In this document: positions 17,242 through 25,273 of the stretch, piece by piece
How positions within the stretch are numbered: position 1 is the stretch's first letter
Layout: each line of letters begins with the position of its first letter
NCBI RefSeq assembly: GCF_030433685.1
Contig: NZ_JAROCF010000001.1
Span: 1,736,001-1,800,000, forward strand
Direction of reading: 5' to 3'
DNA from: Leifsonia williamsii
GTDB lineage: Bacteria > Actinomycetota > Actinomycetes > Actinomycetales > Microbacteriaceae
DNA: 64,000 nt
Made by a program: the position numbers and the translations under genes
The notes under the pieces: model-generated
Seen by the model: the letters and a program-made list of their open reading frames with translations, nothing else
Database searches by the model: none
What the model was told of the DNA's origin: nothing

Positions 17242-17975
17242 CAGGCGGTCGCCGTCTCCTTCAGAGCCGTTCGGGGGCGCATCAGCGCGACCAGCAGGGC
17301 GACGAAGGCCCTGGCCAGATACACCGCGGCCTTGATCGGGTTGTGCGAGGGCTGGCCGGCGGCGCGCGGGCGCATCGTCACGGGCACCTGGGTGACCTTC
17401 AGGCCCGCGCGGGCGGCGATCACGAGCGCCTCGACCGTGTCGCCGAGGTACTCGGCGGGGAACGAGTGGGCGAACAGCGCGACCGCCTTCGGTCCGTTGG
17501 CCTTGAAGCCGCTCGTCGTGTCTTTGAGAGGAGACTGGACGACGCGGCTGAGCACCCGAGACAGCACGGTCATCGCCCAGCGGCGCGGGCCCTTCACCTC
17601 GTAGTCGCCCTGGCCGGAGAACCGCGCACCGATCACGAGGTCGGCCTCGTCGAGGGCCGCCAGGAGGCTCGGAACGCCGTCCGGGTCGTGCTGTCCGTCG
17701 GCGTCGACCTGCACGACGACGGGGAAGCCGTTCTCCTTCGCGTACTGGAAGCCCAGCCGCATCGCCCCGCCGACGCCCATGTTGAACGGCATGGAGGCGA
17801 CGCGTGCCCCGGCCGCCTTGGCGACCTCGGCTGTGCGGTCGAGAGAGCCGTCGTCGACGACGAGCACGGTGATGCCGGGCAGCTTCGCCTCGACCTCTGC
17901 GACGACGGCGGCGACCGACTCCTCCTCGTTGAAGGCCGGCATCACGACGAGCGTGTCGGAGAGAGAGAAGGGCAT
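17241..17975 (-). CDS. polyprenyl-phosphate-type glycosyltransferase family 2 (DPM1-like)
   Basis: A 244-aa soluble GT2 protein resembling dolichyl-phosphate mannose synthase and bacterial polyprenyl-phosphate sugar synthases: LVVMPAFNEEESVAAVVAEV (about residues 8-27), VLVVDDGSLDRT, FNMGVGGAMRLGFQYA, and the metal site VVVQVDADGQHDPDG (about 84-98). The C-terminal end is moderately hydrophobic but has no full two-helix membrane domain; the neighbouring DUF2304 protein may supply anchorage. ATG 17975 is used; GTG 17984 is a weaker alternative. It probably makes a lipid-linked monosaccharide donor used by the GT-C-like DUF2142 proteins on either side. The donor sugar is unknown. Confidence 0.88.
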   Translation of the reverse strand: MPFSLSDTLVVMPAFNEEESVAAVVAEVEAKLPGITVLVVDDGSLDRTAEVAKAAGARVASMPFNMGVGGAMRLGFQYAKENGFPVVVQVDADGQHDPDGVPSLLAALDEADLVIGARFSGQGDYEVKGPRRWAMTVLSRVLSRVVQSPLKDTTSGFKANGPKAVALFAHSFPAEYLGDTVEALVIAARAGLKVTQVPVTMRPRAAGQPSHNPIKAAVYLARAFVALLVALMRPRTALKETATA

Positions 17976-18043
17976 GGCAGTCACGGTACTAGATCGGGGG
18001 CGGCGGGCGGGGGTGGCGGGCTCGGGCGGGCTCCGTCGGTCGA

Positions 18044-19639
18044 CTATTCTCGCACGGACCCCTGAACGGAGGGCACGCCCAGGCCGCCCTGCGCGCCGCC
18101 ACGCAGCCCGCCGCGCACGGCCCGGTCGACCAGGACAGCGCCCGCGGCGGCGGCCAGGACGGCGACCAGGGTGACGGGGAACCAGCCGCCCGGCGGCTGC
18201 CAGAGCGGCGCCCTGACGAGGTCGAGCCACGTCGTCGTCGCCGTCATGCCGGTGACGTACCGGCGCAGCATCCAGAGGAAGGCGCCCGCCTGGCCGACGG
18301 CGAGCAGCACGATCATGACGCGCACGAGGAGCGCGGTGCGGCGGTCCTCCCCGGGCTCGCGGAGCGCGCGGTCGAGGCCGATCCCGGCGAGCACGAGCAG
18401 CATGACGGCGGGTGCGAGGGTGTAGCGCCCCTGCCAGATGAAACCGGCGACCTGGACCACGGCCGCTTGCGAGAACGGCGGCACGAGCACGATCGCGAGC
18501 CCGATCAGGAGGGCGGCGATGCGCAGCCGCACAGGGCCCAGGGTCACGCCGACGAGCAGCAGTCCGCCGCCGACGCACGCCCACACGGCGACGGAGACCG
18601 CCGGGACCGGGATCTCCATCCAGCCGAACTGCGCGATCCACCCGTTCATGAACGAGACGGTCTGGTCGGCCGCCCAGGAGAAGCCCTCGAACCAGGTACT
18701 GCCCGCGCCGGTCGGCTGATACGCGGGGGTGAGCGGGCGGGGGCGCAGGTAGAACAGCGCGACGGCGGCGCCCACGACGCCGATCACGGCGACGGCCACC
18801 CAGGCGGGCCACCAGCGGAAGACGCGGCGGAGGACGGCACGGTCCGACAGCAGGAGCGCCGCGACCAGCGCGAGCAGCAGCCACAGCAGCGCGATCATCC
18901 GGGTGTTGACGAGCAGGAGGCTGACCACGGCGATCCCCGCGACCCGCCACGCCAGCACGGAACGGGGGGTCTGCGCCGAGAAGGTCGCCACCAGGAGCGA
19001 GAAGACCGCGACCGTGGCCGCCACCTCCAGCCCGTTCGGGTTGACCGTGCCGCTCAGGAACAGGGTCATCGGCGTGACGCCCGCCGCCAGCGCCAGCGTC
19101 GCCCAGCGGAACCGGGGGAGGCCGCGCAGCGCCACGAAGGCGAGCGCCAGCAGCGCGGAGCAGAGCGCGGCGCTCATCAAGCGCATCGCGTACAGGCCCT
19201 TCGCGCCGTCGAGCACGAGCGTCGGCCAGCCGACCGCCAGGGAGAACACCGGCGTGCTCACAGCGGTGGAGGAATGGCCGGTCGCGGGACGGTCCTCTCC
19301 GGCGATGGGGGCGACGCAGGCCGGGGTCTGCGTGATGTCCCGCTTGAAGCACGGCATGTGCGACTCGAGCTGGGCGAAGTAGGTGGACACCCGGAGGTCG
19401 ATGGTGCCGGGGACACTGCGCGAGTCGGGCCCGAACAGCTGGCCGTGAGCCGCTGCGTATGCGCGCATGGCGTGCGCGGGCTCGTCCGGGCTCGCGCCCT
19501 GCGGAGTGGCCGTCGAGTAGGCTCCCATGAGCAGGAACAGGACTCCGAACGCCAGCAGGAAGACGCGCCACGGCCCGCTCGCGACGCCCCGGCGGACCCG
19601 GTCGGCGGGCTGGGGAGCGGTCGTCGGCTGGTGGCTCAT
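18044..19639 (-). CDS. DUF2142 family polytopic membrane protein, paralogue 5
   Basis: A 531-aa protein with a cytosolic N-tail of about 25 residues (MSHQPTTAPQPADRV), a first span, then ASPDEPAHAMRAYAAAHGQL (about residues 48-67). An outer loop with two Cys (HMPCFKRDITQTPACV), VFSLAVGWPTLVL and SGTVNPNGLEVAATVAVF follow, with about ten more spans. ATG 19639 is the only start that leaves a sensible N-tail; the frame stays open far upstream but reads as low-complexity shadow. It is divergent from the 19716 gene with 76 bases between starts. It is the fifth membrane protein of this kind in 13 kb. Role inferred as a lipid-sugar-dependent GT-C-like enzyme. Confidence 0.87.
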   Translation of the reverse strand: MSHQPTTAPQPADRVRRGVASGPWRVFLLAFGVLFLLMGAYSTATPQGASPDEPAHAMRAYAAAHGQLFGPDSRSVPGTIDLRVSTYFAQLESHMPCFKRDITQTPACVAPIAGEDRPATGHSSTAVSTPVFSLAVGWPTLVLDGAKGLYAMRLMSAALCSALLALAFVALRGLPRFRWATLALAAGVTPMTLFLSGTVNPNGLEVAATVAVFSLLVATFSAQTPRSVLAWRVAGIAVVSLLLVNTRMIALLWLLLALVAALLLSDRAVLRRVFRWWPAWVAVAVIGVVGAAVALFYLRPRPLTPAYQPTGAGSTWFEGFSWAADQTVSFMNGWIAQFGWMEIPVPAVSVAVWACVGGGLLLVGVTLGPVRLRIAALLIGLAIVLVPPFSQAAVVQVAGFIWQGRYTLAPAVMLLVLAGIGLDRALREPGEDRRTALLVRVMIVLLAVGQAGAFLWMLRRYVTGMTATTTWLDLVRAPLWQPPGGWFPVTLVAVLAAAAGAVLVDRAVRGGLRGGAQGGLGVPSVQGSVRE

Positions 19640-19715
19640 CGGCGGATCGTCTCGCTCGTGGGTCGGTGCTGAACGGGCGGCCGGAGGGCCGCGCGGACTC
19701 GTCCGGAAGGGACAC

Positions 19716-21641
19716 GTGGACACTATCAGCCGGGGCTCCACGGGCCGTCGAGGCCGCCGCTCCGAACGGCGCCGCTCCGAGCGCCGCCGCTCCGCCTCCC
19801 GCTGGGTCACAGCGGGGGTTCTCGCGGTGCTCGCGGCCGCGGCGGGCTGGCTCGCCCTCTCCGGCGGCACCGTCTGGCCGCTCGCCCTGGTGGCGGCGCT
19901 CGCCGTGGCGGCCGGAGTCGCGGGCTGGGCGGGCTGGACGCTCGGCGTCGCCGCCGGTGTCGTCGTCCCGCTGACGGCGGAGTCGTCCGCCGTGCACGTC
20001 TTCCCTCCGCTGCGCCTGGGGCTGGTCATCGGCGACGCCGTGCTGCTGCTCGCGGTCGCGGCGGCCGGGCTCGCGCTCCTGCTGCCGGCACGGCGCTTCC
20101 GCCTGCCGCGACGCGGCGCGTGGCTCGGGCTGGCGGTCGCCTCGCCGGTCCCGGTCGCGCTCGGCGTCTTCTTCGCCCTCCTGCCGACCGTCCGGGACGG
20201 GCATGCGCTCTCCTGGGCCATGCGCAACGACGCCGTGTGGAACCTCGTCACCGCCCGCTTCATCCTGACCGACGACGGACTGGTGCCGGACCTCCACCCC
20301 AACCCGTCTCCGCTCACCGCCGTGCTGCTGGCCGCCGGGATGGCGCCCGGCCGGCCCGGTTCGGACGCCCCCGGGCTGCTCCAGCACGACATCGCGGGGA
20401 TGGCCGGCGTGCTCGCGCTGTCGACCATCGCCGCGGCGCTGCTCGCCGGGCTCGTCGCGGCCCGCATGGTGTCGCCGGCGCACCCGGTGCTGCGCTCGCT
20501 GGGAGCCGTGCTGGCCTCCGCGCTGATCGCCTCCTGGTTGGTCGCCGGGTTCACCTTCCAGCTCGGCTTCTACAACGCCATGCCCACCATCGCGTGCCTG
20601 CTCGCCTGCTGGCTCGCCTGGCTCGGGTCCGCCAGGCGCCCGGCCGTCGCGATCGCCGTGCTGCTGGTCGGCGCGACCGCTCTGCTCGCGCTCTGGGCCT
20701 TCCTCGCGCTGATCCCTGCGGCGCTCGCGGCAGCGGCTGCGCTGCGCTGGCTGGTCGTGAGGGGCGAGCGCCGCCGCGTCCGGATCGGCTGGGGCGGCTG
20801 GATCGCCGTCGCGCTCGCCGCTGTGCAGCTCGCGGCCTACGTGCTGCTGTTCTCACTCCCGGATCTCACCAGGGAGGCGGGCGCTCTGTCCCAGGGCGGC
20901 ACCATGGCGCCCGTGACGCCCGCGTTGCTGTTCGTGCTGCTGGGCATCGGGCTGGCGCTCGCGGGCGCCACCGCGACCCGGCCGGCCGCACGCAGCGAGC
21001 TGCTGGGCGTGGCCGCCATCGCCGTCGCCGCGACGGCCGCCTACTTGTACCTGGGCCGGGAGGTGCGGCCCGGCGCCTACGGCTGGGGCTACTACCCGGC
21101 GAAGCTCGTCTGGTTCTCCGGCATCCTGCTGCTCGTGGTCGTGCTCGGCCTGGCGCTCGACCGGGTCGCGCGGGTGCCGCTCGGCGTCTGGAGCCGCGTT
21201 GCCGCCGTCGCCGGGACCGTCGTCGCGCTCGTCGCCGTCGCGGCGAGCGTGCTGCCGAAGCCGCCCCAGCCCGGCGCGCTCGTGCCGTACCTCGACATCG
21301 CAGGCGGCACAGGGGTCGCGTCCGGCGACGACGTGCTCGGCACCCTGTTCGCACTGCCGGACCCGGCCGCCGCGAAGACCATGGTCGTCGGCTACGAGGA
21401 CTGGCGGGCGGAAGGGTTCCTGAACTCCTGGCTGCTGGGGGCGTCGGCGACCGACGACCGCGACCCCATCCGCGAATACGCCTACTCGCTGAACACGACC
21501 GACCGGGAGGCGGTGTGCGACGCGGTGCGCGCCTGGGGCGACGGCGTCGTGATCCGCACCCGCGTCGCCGACCTCGCCCGGCAGCTCCAGGCGCAGTGCC
21601 CGGCGGTCCGCGTCACGGTCGTCGTGGGCGCCATCCGCTGA
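19716..21641 (+). CDS. large polytopic membrane protein of unknown family
   Basis: A 641-aa protein. Residues about 6-28 are very basic with a short repeat (RRSERRRSERRRSA). Then come about a dozen hydrophobic segments to about residue 520, with a soluble loop after the fifth span (MRNDAVWNLVTARFIL; DLHPNPSPLT). A C-terminal soluble part of about 120 residues has KTMVVGYEDWRAEGFLNSWL and two Cys in the last 50 residues. The architecture resembles GT-C-type or DUF6541-like actinobacterial membrane proteins, but I do not recognise the family with confidence. GTG 19716 has GGAAGG five bases upstream. It is divergent from a DUF2142 gene and embedded in the glycan locus, so a role in surface polymer assembly is likely but unproven. 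Confidence 0.75.
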   Translation: MDTISRGSTGRRGRRSERRRSERRRSASRWVTAGVLAVLAAAAGWLALSGGTVWPLALVAALAVAAGVAGWAGWTLGVAAGVVVPLTAESSAVHVFPPLRLGLVIGDAVLLLAVAAAGLALLLPARRFRLPRRGAWLGLAVASPVPVALGVFFALLPTVRDGHALSWAMRNDAVWNLVTARFILTDDGLVPDLHPNPSPLTAVLLAAGMAPGRPGSDAPGLLQHDIAGMAGVLALSTIAAALLAGLVAARMVSPAHPVLRSLGAVLASALIASWLVAGFTFQLGFYNAMPTIACLLACWLAWLGSARRPAVAIAVLLVGATALLALWAFLALIPAALAAAAALRWLVVRGERRRVRIGWGGWIAVALAAVQLAAYVLLFSLPDLTREAGALSQGGTMAPVTPALLFVLLGIGLALAGATATRPAARSELLGVAAIAVAATAAYLYLGREVRPGAYGWGYYPAKLVWFSGILLLVVVLGLALDRVARVPLGVWSRVAAVAGTVVALVAVAASVLPKPPQPGALVPYLDIAGGTGVASGDDVLGTLFALPDPAAAKTMVVGYEDWRAEGFLNSWLLGASATDDRDPIREYAYSLNTTDREAVCDAVRAWGDGVVIRTRVADLARQLQAQCPAVRVTVVVGAIR

Positions 21642-21679
21642 TCCGCGCCGAAGAGCGCAGAGCGGGGCTCAGCAGGGGC

Positions 21680-22567
21680 TCACCACCCGCGGATCAGGTG
21701 CCGCGTCAGCGCTCGCGTGCCGGCGCCGTCGCGCTTCAGCAGCGCGCCGGGGAGCTTGGTGGCCGCGTTCAGGCGCGACGACCAGTGCGCTCCGGCGACC
21801 CGCGCCGCGCGCCGCCAGCCGTGCTGCAGCAGCCGCCGTTTGATCGCGAGGAAGAACGCGCGCTCCTCGTCGAACCGGGTGCCGTCGCTCGCGGTGAACG
21901 ACGAGACGCTGGCGGCGTGCCGCCGGTAGCGGAACAGCCGCTCCGGGAGCACCACGAGCGTCCCGCCGTCGAGTGCGATGTCGAGCTGCAGCTTCAGGTC
22001 GAGCACGACGTCGAACGCCGGGTCGAAGCCGTGCCGGCGCACGGCCTCCGTCGTCCAGCAGATCGACGGGAAGTACGTCCAGTTGCCGCGCAGCAGGCTG
22101 ACCGCGAGCCGCTCGCCGGTCAGCTCGACCGGCTCGCGCACGGTCGGTGCGTACCAGCCCTTCACCCGGTCGGCGAGAGGGAGGGAGGGCGTGCCGTCGT
22201 CCGCGATCACCGTCACGCCCGGCTGCAGGTACGACGCCTGCGGGTGCCGCGCGATCGCGGCGCGCACGGTCTCCACGTATCCCGGCTCCAGCAGGTCGTC
22301 GCAGCCCATGAGCACGAAGTGGTCGGAGCGGACCAGGTCGACCGCCTTCGAGAAGTTGCCGCTCACGCCGAGGTTGACGTCGTTGCGGACGTACTCGATG
22401 CGCTCGTCGCCGAGGCCGGAGACCCAGCGGCCCGGCTCGAGGTCGGGGTAGACGTCGTCGATCACCACGAGCCGCCAGTCGGGGTCGGTCTGCGCCCGCA
22501 CGCTCTCCACGGCGTCGCGGAAGAGCTGCGGGTCGCCGTAGAACGGCATCATGATGTCGATCGTCAC
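21680..22567 (-). CDS. glycosyltransferase family 2
   Basis: A 295-aa GT2 enzyme: IDIMMPFYGDPQLFRDAVES (about residues 3-22), RLVVIDDVYPD, NLGVSGNFSKAVDLV, and the metal-site region HFVLMGCDDLLEPGY (about 84-98). The C-terminal RRHAASVS motif and a basic tail are typical of the family. GTG 22567 is chosen because GAAGG lies 8 bases upstream. An in-frame extension to 22831 would run through the divergent flippase coding region and is rejected. It is convergent with the 641-aa membrane protein, 38 bases apart, with no obvious terminator hairpin between them. Donor and acceptor unknown. Confidence 0.88.
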   Translation of the reverse strand: MTIDIMMPFYGDPQLFRDAVESVRAQTDPDWRLVVIDDVYPDLEPGRWVSGLGDERIEYVRNDVNLGVSGNFSKAVDLVRSDHFVLMGCDDLLEPGYVETVRAAIARHPQASYLQPGVTVIADDGTPSLPLADRVKGWYAPTVREPVELTGERLAVSLLRGNWTYFPSICWTTEAVRRHGFDPAFDVVLDLKLQLDIALDGGTLVVLPERLFRYRRHAASVSSFTASDGTRFDEERAFFLAIKRRLLQHGWRRAARVAGAHWSSRLNAATKLPGALLKRDGAGTRALTRHLIRGW

Positions 22568-22613
22568 TGTGCTGGCCTTCGTGCTCAGGCATTCGTCATA
22601 GGGTGGGGCTGCC

Positions 22614-24029
22614 GTGCGTCGCCCGGCGCCGTCCATCCTTCCATGCGCCCCTCGGAGGCATCCCATCACCGCGTACGAGCCGCTCAACGAGCCGACCCCC
22701 GACCTCGAGGCCGCCGGCGTCGACGGCGGTGAGGGCGGGGCGGGGTCCACCCGCAACTCCGTCGTGCTGATCCTCGGCGCGACGGTGATCGCCGGGCTCG
22801 CGGGGTACGTCGTGACCTGGCGGGTGTACACGGAGGTCGGAGCGGCCGGCTACGGCGTCTTCTCGGTGTTCTGGTCGGCGCTGTTCCTGGTCGTCGGCAT
22901 CCTCTTCGGCCTGCAGCAGGAGGCCACGCGGGCGACCGCGGCGACCCAGGTGCGGGCGCGGGAGAACGCGGCGCCGACGAGCACCGGACGAAAGCGCGTC
23001 TCCGTGCTGGCCTTCGCAGCCCTCCTCGCCATCGCCGTCGCGGTGGTCGTGATGCTGACCAGCCTGCTGTGGGCCGCGCCGAGCCTGGGGCAGGGCAACC
23101 AGGGCCTGTCGTGGTTCGTCGCGGTCGGCTCGGCCTTCAACTGCCTGGTCGCCGCGGCCTCCGGCGTGTTCGCGGGCTCCGGGATGTGGCGGCAGCTCGC
23201 CGGGATCGTCGCGCTCGACGGCATCCTCCGCGTCGTGGGCGTGGTCGGCGTGCTCACCTTCTCGCACGACCTCGTGCTGCTGGCGACGGCGGTCATCCTG
23301 CCGTTCCCGCTCGCGCTGATCGTCGTCTTCCTGAGCGCGCCGCGGCGCATCCTGGAGAACGCGCGGGTGGCCTTCGGCATCGGCGCGCTGCTGGCCAACA
23401 CCGGCCGCACGATGCTCGCGGCCTCGGCGACGGCGGTGCTGATCAACGGCTTCCCGCTGGTGCTGTCGTTCTTCTCCGGCCCGCAGAACCACGCCGAGCT
23501 CGGCTCGCTGGTGCTGGCCGTCACGCTCACCCGGGCGCCGATCCTGGTGCCGCTGACGGCGCTCTCCAGCTTCCTGGTGAGCAGGTTCGCCCACCACCCG
23601 CAGCAGGTCGCACGCACCGTCACGCTGTTGCTCGGCGGGATCGCCGCCGTCATCGTCGTGCTCTGCGGCGCCGCACTGCTGTGGGGCGAGCCGGTGATGT
23701 GCTTCGTGTTCGGCGACGAGTTCGACCTGAGCGCCGGTGTGCTGGCGGCGCTGATCGCCTCCTCCGGCCTGATCGGCGCGCTGTTCGTCAGCGGCTCCGC
23801 CGTGCTCGCACGCGACGCGCACGGGCTCTACGCCGTCGGGTGGGTGGTCGCGTCGGTGATCACGCTCGCGGTGCTGTTCGTGCCGCTGGAGCTGCCCGTG
23901 CGCGCGGCGCTCGCCCTCGCGGCCGGCCCGGCCGTCGGCCTGGTCGTCCACCTGCTCGGGCTGCGGACCGTCAGACCAGCTCGCGGTGCGGCAGCCGGAG
24001 CCGCCAGCTCATCCCCTGCGACGCCTTGA
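22614..24029 (+). CDS. MOP-superfamily flippase-like polysaccharide biosynthesis protein
   Basis: A protein of up to 471 aa with about 12 hydrophobic segments in the MATE/Wzx arrangement: NSVVLILGATVIAGLAGYVV opens span 1, GVFSVFWSALFLVVGILFGL span 2, and a short basic cytosolic loop (ENAAPTSTGRKR) follows. It probably flips an undecaprenyl-linked glycan unit outward. GTG 22614 lies 9 bases after a TAGGGT -10 (22599-22604). However, the first 17 codons read poorly, and an ATC at 22665 has GGAGG six bases upstream and begins a more natural TAYEPLNEPTPDLE N-terminus. The true start is therefore uncertain. The last 59 bases overlap the convergent Wzy-like gene. Confidence 0.82.
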   Translation: MRRPAPSILPCAPRRHPITAYEPLNEPTPDLEAAGVDGGEGGAGSTRNSVVLILGATVIAGLAGYVVTWRVYTEVGAAGYGVFSVFWSALFLVVGILFGLQQEATRATAATQVRARENAAPTSTGRKRVSVLAFAALLAIAVAVVVMLTSLLWAAPSLGQGNQGLSWFVAVGSAFNCLVAAASGVFAGSGMWRQLAGIVALDGILRVVGVVGVLTFSHDLVLLATAVILPFPLALIVVFLSAPRRILENARVAFGIGALLANTGRTMLAASATAVLINGFPLVLSFFSGPQNHAELGSLVLAVTLTRAPILVPLTALSSFLVSRFAHHPQQVARTVTLLLGGIAAVIVVLCGAALLWGEPVMCFVFGDEFDLSAGVLAALIASSGLIGALFVSGSAVLARDAHGLYAVGWVVASVITLAVLFVPLELPVRAALALAAGPAVGLVVHLLGLRTVRPARGAAAGAASSSPATP

Positions 24030-25260
24030 CCGTGCAGATCACCAGCAGCATCCAGCCCGACTCCACCAGGATCGAGCTCTCGAAGACGCTGGTCACGAGC
24101 AGCGCGACGAGCACCAGCGGCGCCCACGCGTAGACGACGCTGCGGCGGTTGGAGGCGAGCAGCCACGACCGGCTGAACGCCAGCGCGATCAGCGCCACGA
24201 AGAGCAGCACGCCGATGATGCCGGTCTGCAGGTAGACGTCGAGGTAGGCGTTGAGCCCATTGGGGTGGAAGACGCCTGTCGTCGCCTGGATCGCCGTGAA
24301 CGGGTACAGCTCGGTCGGCCACGCGCCCACCCAACCCCAGCCGATGGTCTGGTTCACCGGGATGAGCTCCCAGATCTGGATCCACAGCTTGTACCGCACC
24401 TGGAAGTCGGCGCGCGCGTTGAGCAGGTCGATCACGCGCGTGCGGTAGATGTACGCGATCACCAGCACCGCGACCGTGAGCACCGCGAGCCCCCACTGCC
24501 AGTACGTGCGCTGATGGGCGGGCACCTTGCGCAGCCCGTACAGCGCGAGCGTCGCGAGCCCGACGACGACCGACACGGCCGCGATGACGGGGGAGTGGGC
24601 GAGCAGGATGCAGAGCGCGGCGAGCGTGATCGAGAACGCCGCGACCGGTGGCCGGACCGAGCGCGTTCGCAGCTCGACCAGGAAGGTCACGAAGGCGATC
24701 AGCGCGACGATGCTGAGCTGGTTGCGGCTTCCGAACAGGCCCTGGATCGGGCCGCCCTGCGCGAGGTTGCCGAGGATGCCGAGGAAGCGGATCGGGAGGT
24801 CGAGCAGCAGGCCGCTCAGCACCTCCAGCGCCAGGGAGACGGTGAGCAGGAACCGCAGCGCGTCGCCGACGACGCGCACGATCTGGATGGCGTCGCGCAC
24901 GAGGGCGATGTACACCGCGAGGAAGGCGAAGATCAGCTGGTAGATGACCCCCGCCAGCGTCGCCCACTGGTACTGGCTCCACAGCAGGGTCAGCGCGCAC
25001 CAGCCGACGAACAGCAGCGCGGAGATGGGCAGCAGACCGTGCCACTCGATCAGCTTCCACTGCGCGGCGAACGAGAACCCGGCCAGCACGACCAGCACGG
25101 CGAGGGCGCCGATCAGTCCCGGCCAGCCGACGAGGGCGCGGATGGCGTGCGTCGAGAAGCCGACGCCCACGGCGACGAGCGCGAGCGCCGAGTTGAACCG
25201 GGCCGATCCGAGGAACTCGGTCACCGCGGCGGGGACCAGGGTTCGGCGGGACGAGTCCAT
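23971..25260 (-). CDS. O-antigen ligase/polymerase family membrane protein (Wzy/WaaL-like), copy 1
   Basis: A 429-aa protein with about 11-12 hydrophobic segments and the large periplasmic-loop signature of the Wzy_C family: LGILGNLAQGGPIQGLFGSR, then SRNQLSIVAL, and later TGVFHPNGLNAYLDVYLQTG (about residues 315-334) with the His-Asn pair typical of this family. It would polymerise or ligate lipid-linked glycan repeats on the outer face of the membrane. ATG 25260 lies 7 bases after a TAGGAT -10 that includes the stop codon of the upstream copy, so a leaderless internal transcript is possible. It is similar in plan to the adjacent 25271-26602 protein and looks like an old tandem duplication. 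Confidence 0.88.
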   Translation of the reverse strand: MDSSRRTLVPAAVTEFLGSARFNSALALVAVGVGFSTHAIRALVGWPGLIGALAVLVVLAGFSFAAQWKLIEWHGLLPISALLFVGWCALTLLWSQYQWATLAGVIYQLIFAFLAVYIALVRDAIQIVRVVGDALRFLLTVSLALEVLSGLLLDLPIRFLGILGNLAQGGPIQGLFGSRNQLSIVALIAFVTFLVELRTRSVRPPVAAFSITLAALCILLAHSPVIAAVSVVVGLATLALYGLRKVPAHQRTYWQWGLAVLTVAVLVIAYIYRTRVIDLLNARADFQVRYKLWIQIWELIPVNQTIGWGWVGAWPTELYPFTAIQATTGVFHPNGLNAYLDVYLQTGIIGVLLFVALIALAFSRSWLLASNRRSVVYAWAPLVLVALLVTSVFESSILVESGWMLLVICTVKASQGMSWRLRLPHRELV

Positions 25261-25267
25261 ACCTGGA

Positions 25268-25273
25268 ATCCTA
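25268..25273 (-). promoter_or_regulatory. putative internal -10 element (TAGGAT) overlapping a stop codon
   Basis: On the reverse strand TAGGAT runs 25273-25268, and its TAG is the stop codon of the upstream ligase gene. The ATG of the downstream ligase begins 7 bases later, the spacing of a leaderless start. No -35 can be assigned because the region upstream is coding. Confidence 0.35.

Noticed and set aside
17241..20483. 1080-codon frame ending in the DPM1-like enzyme
   Set aside because: Only the last 244 codons are a real protein. The upstream part is out of frame with the DUF2142 gene and reads as shadow.
21642..21679. Terminator between the convergent 641-aa membrane protein and GT2 genes
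   Set aside because: Only a 5-bp stem with a long loop could be drawn; not stable enough to call.
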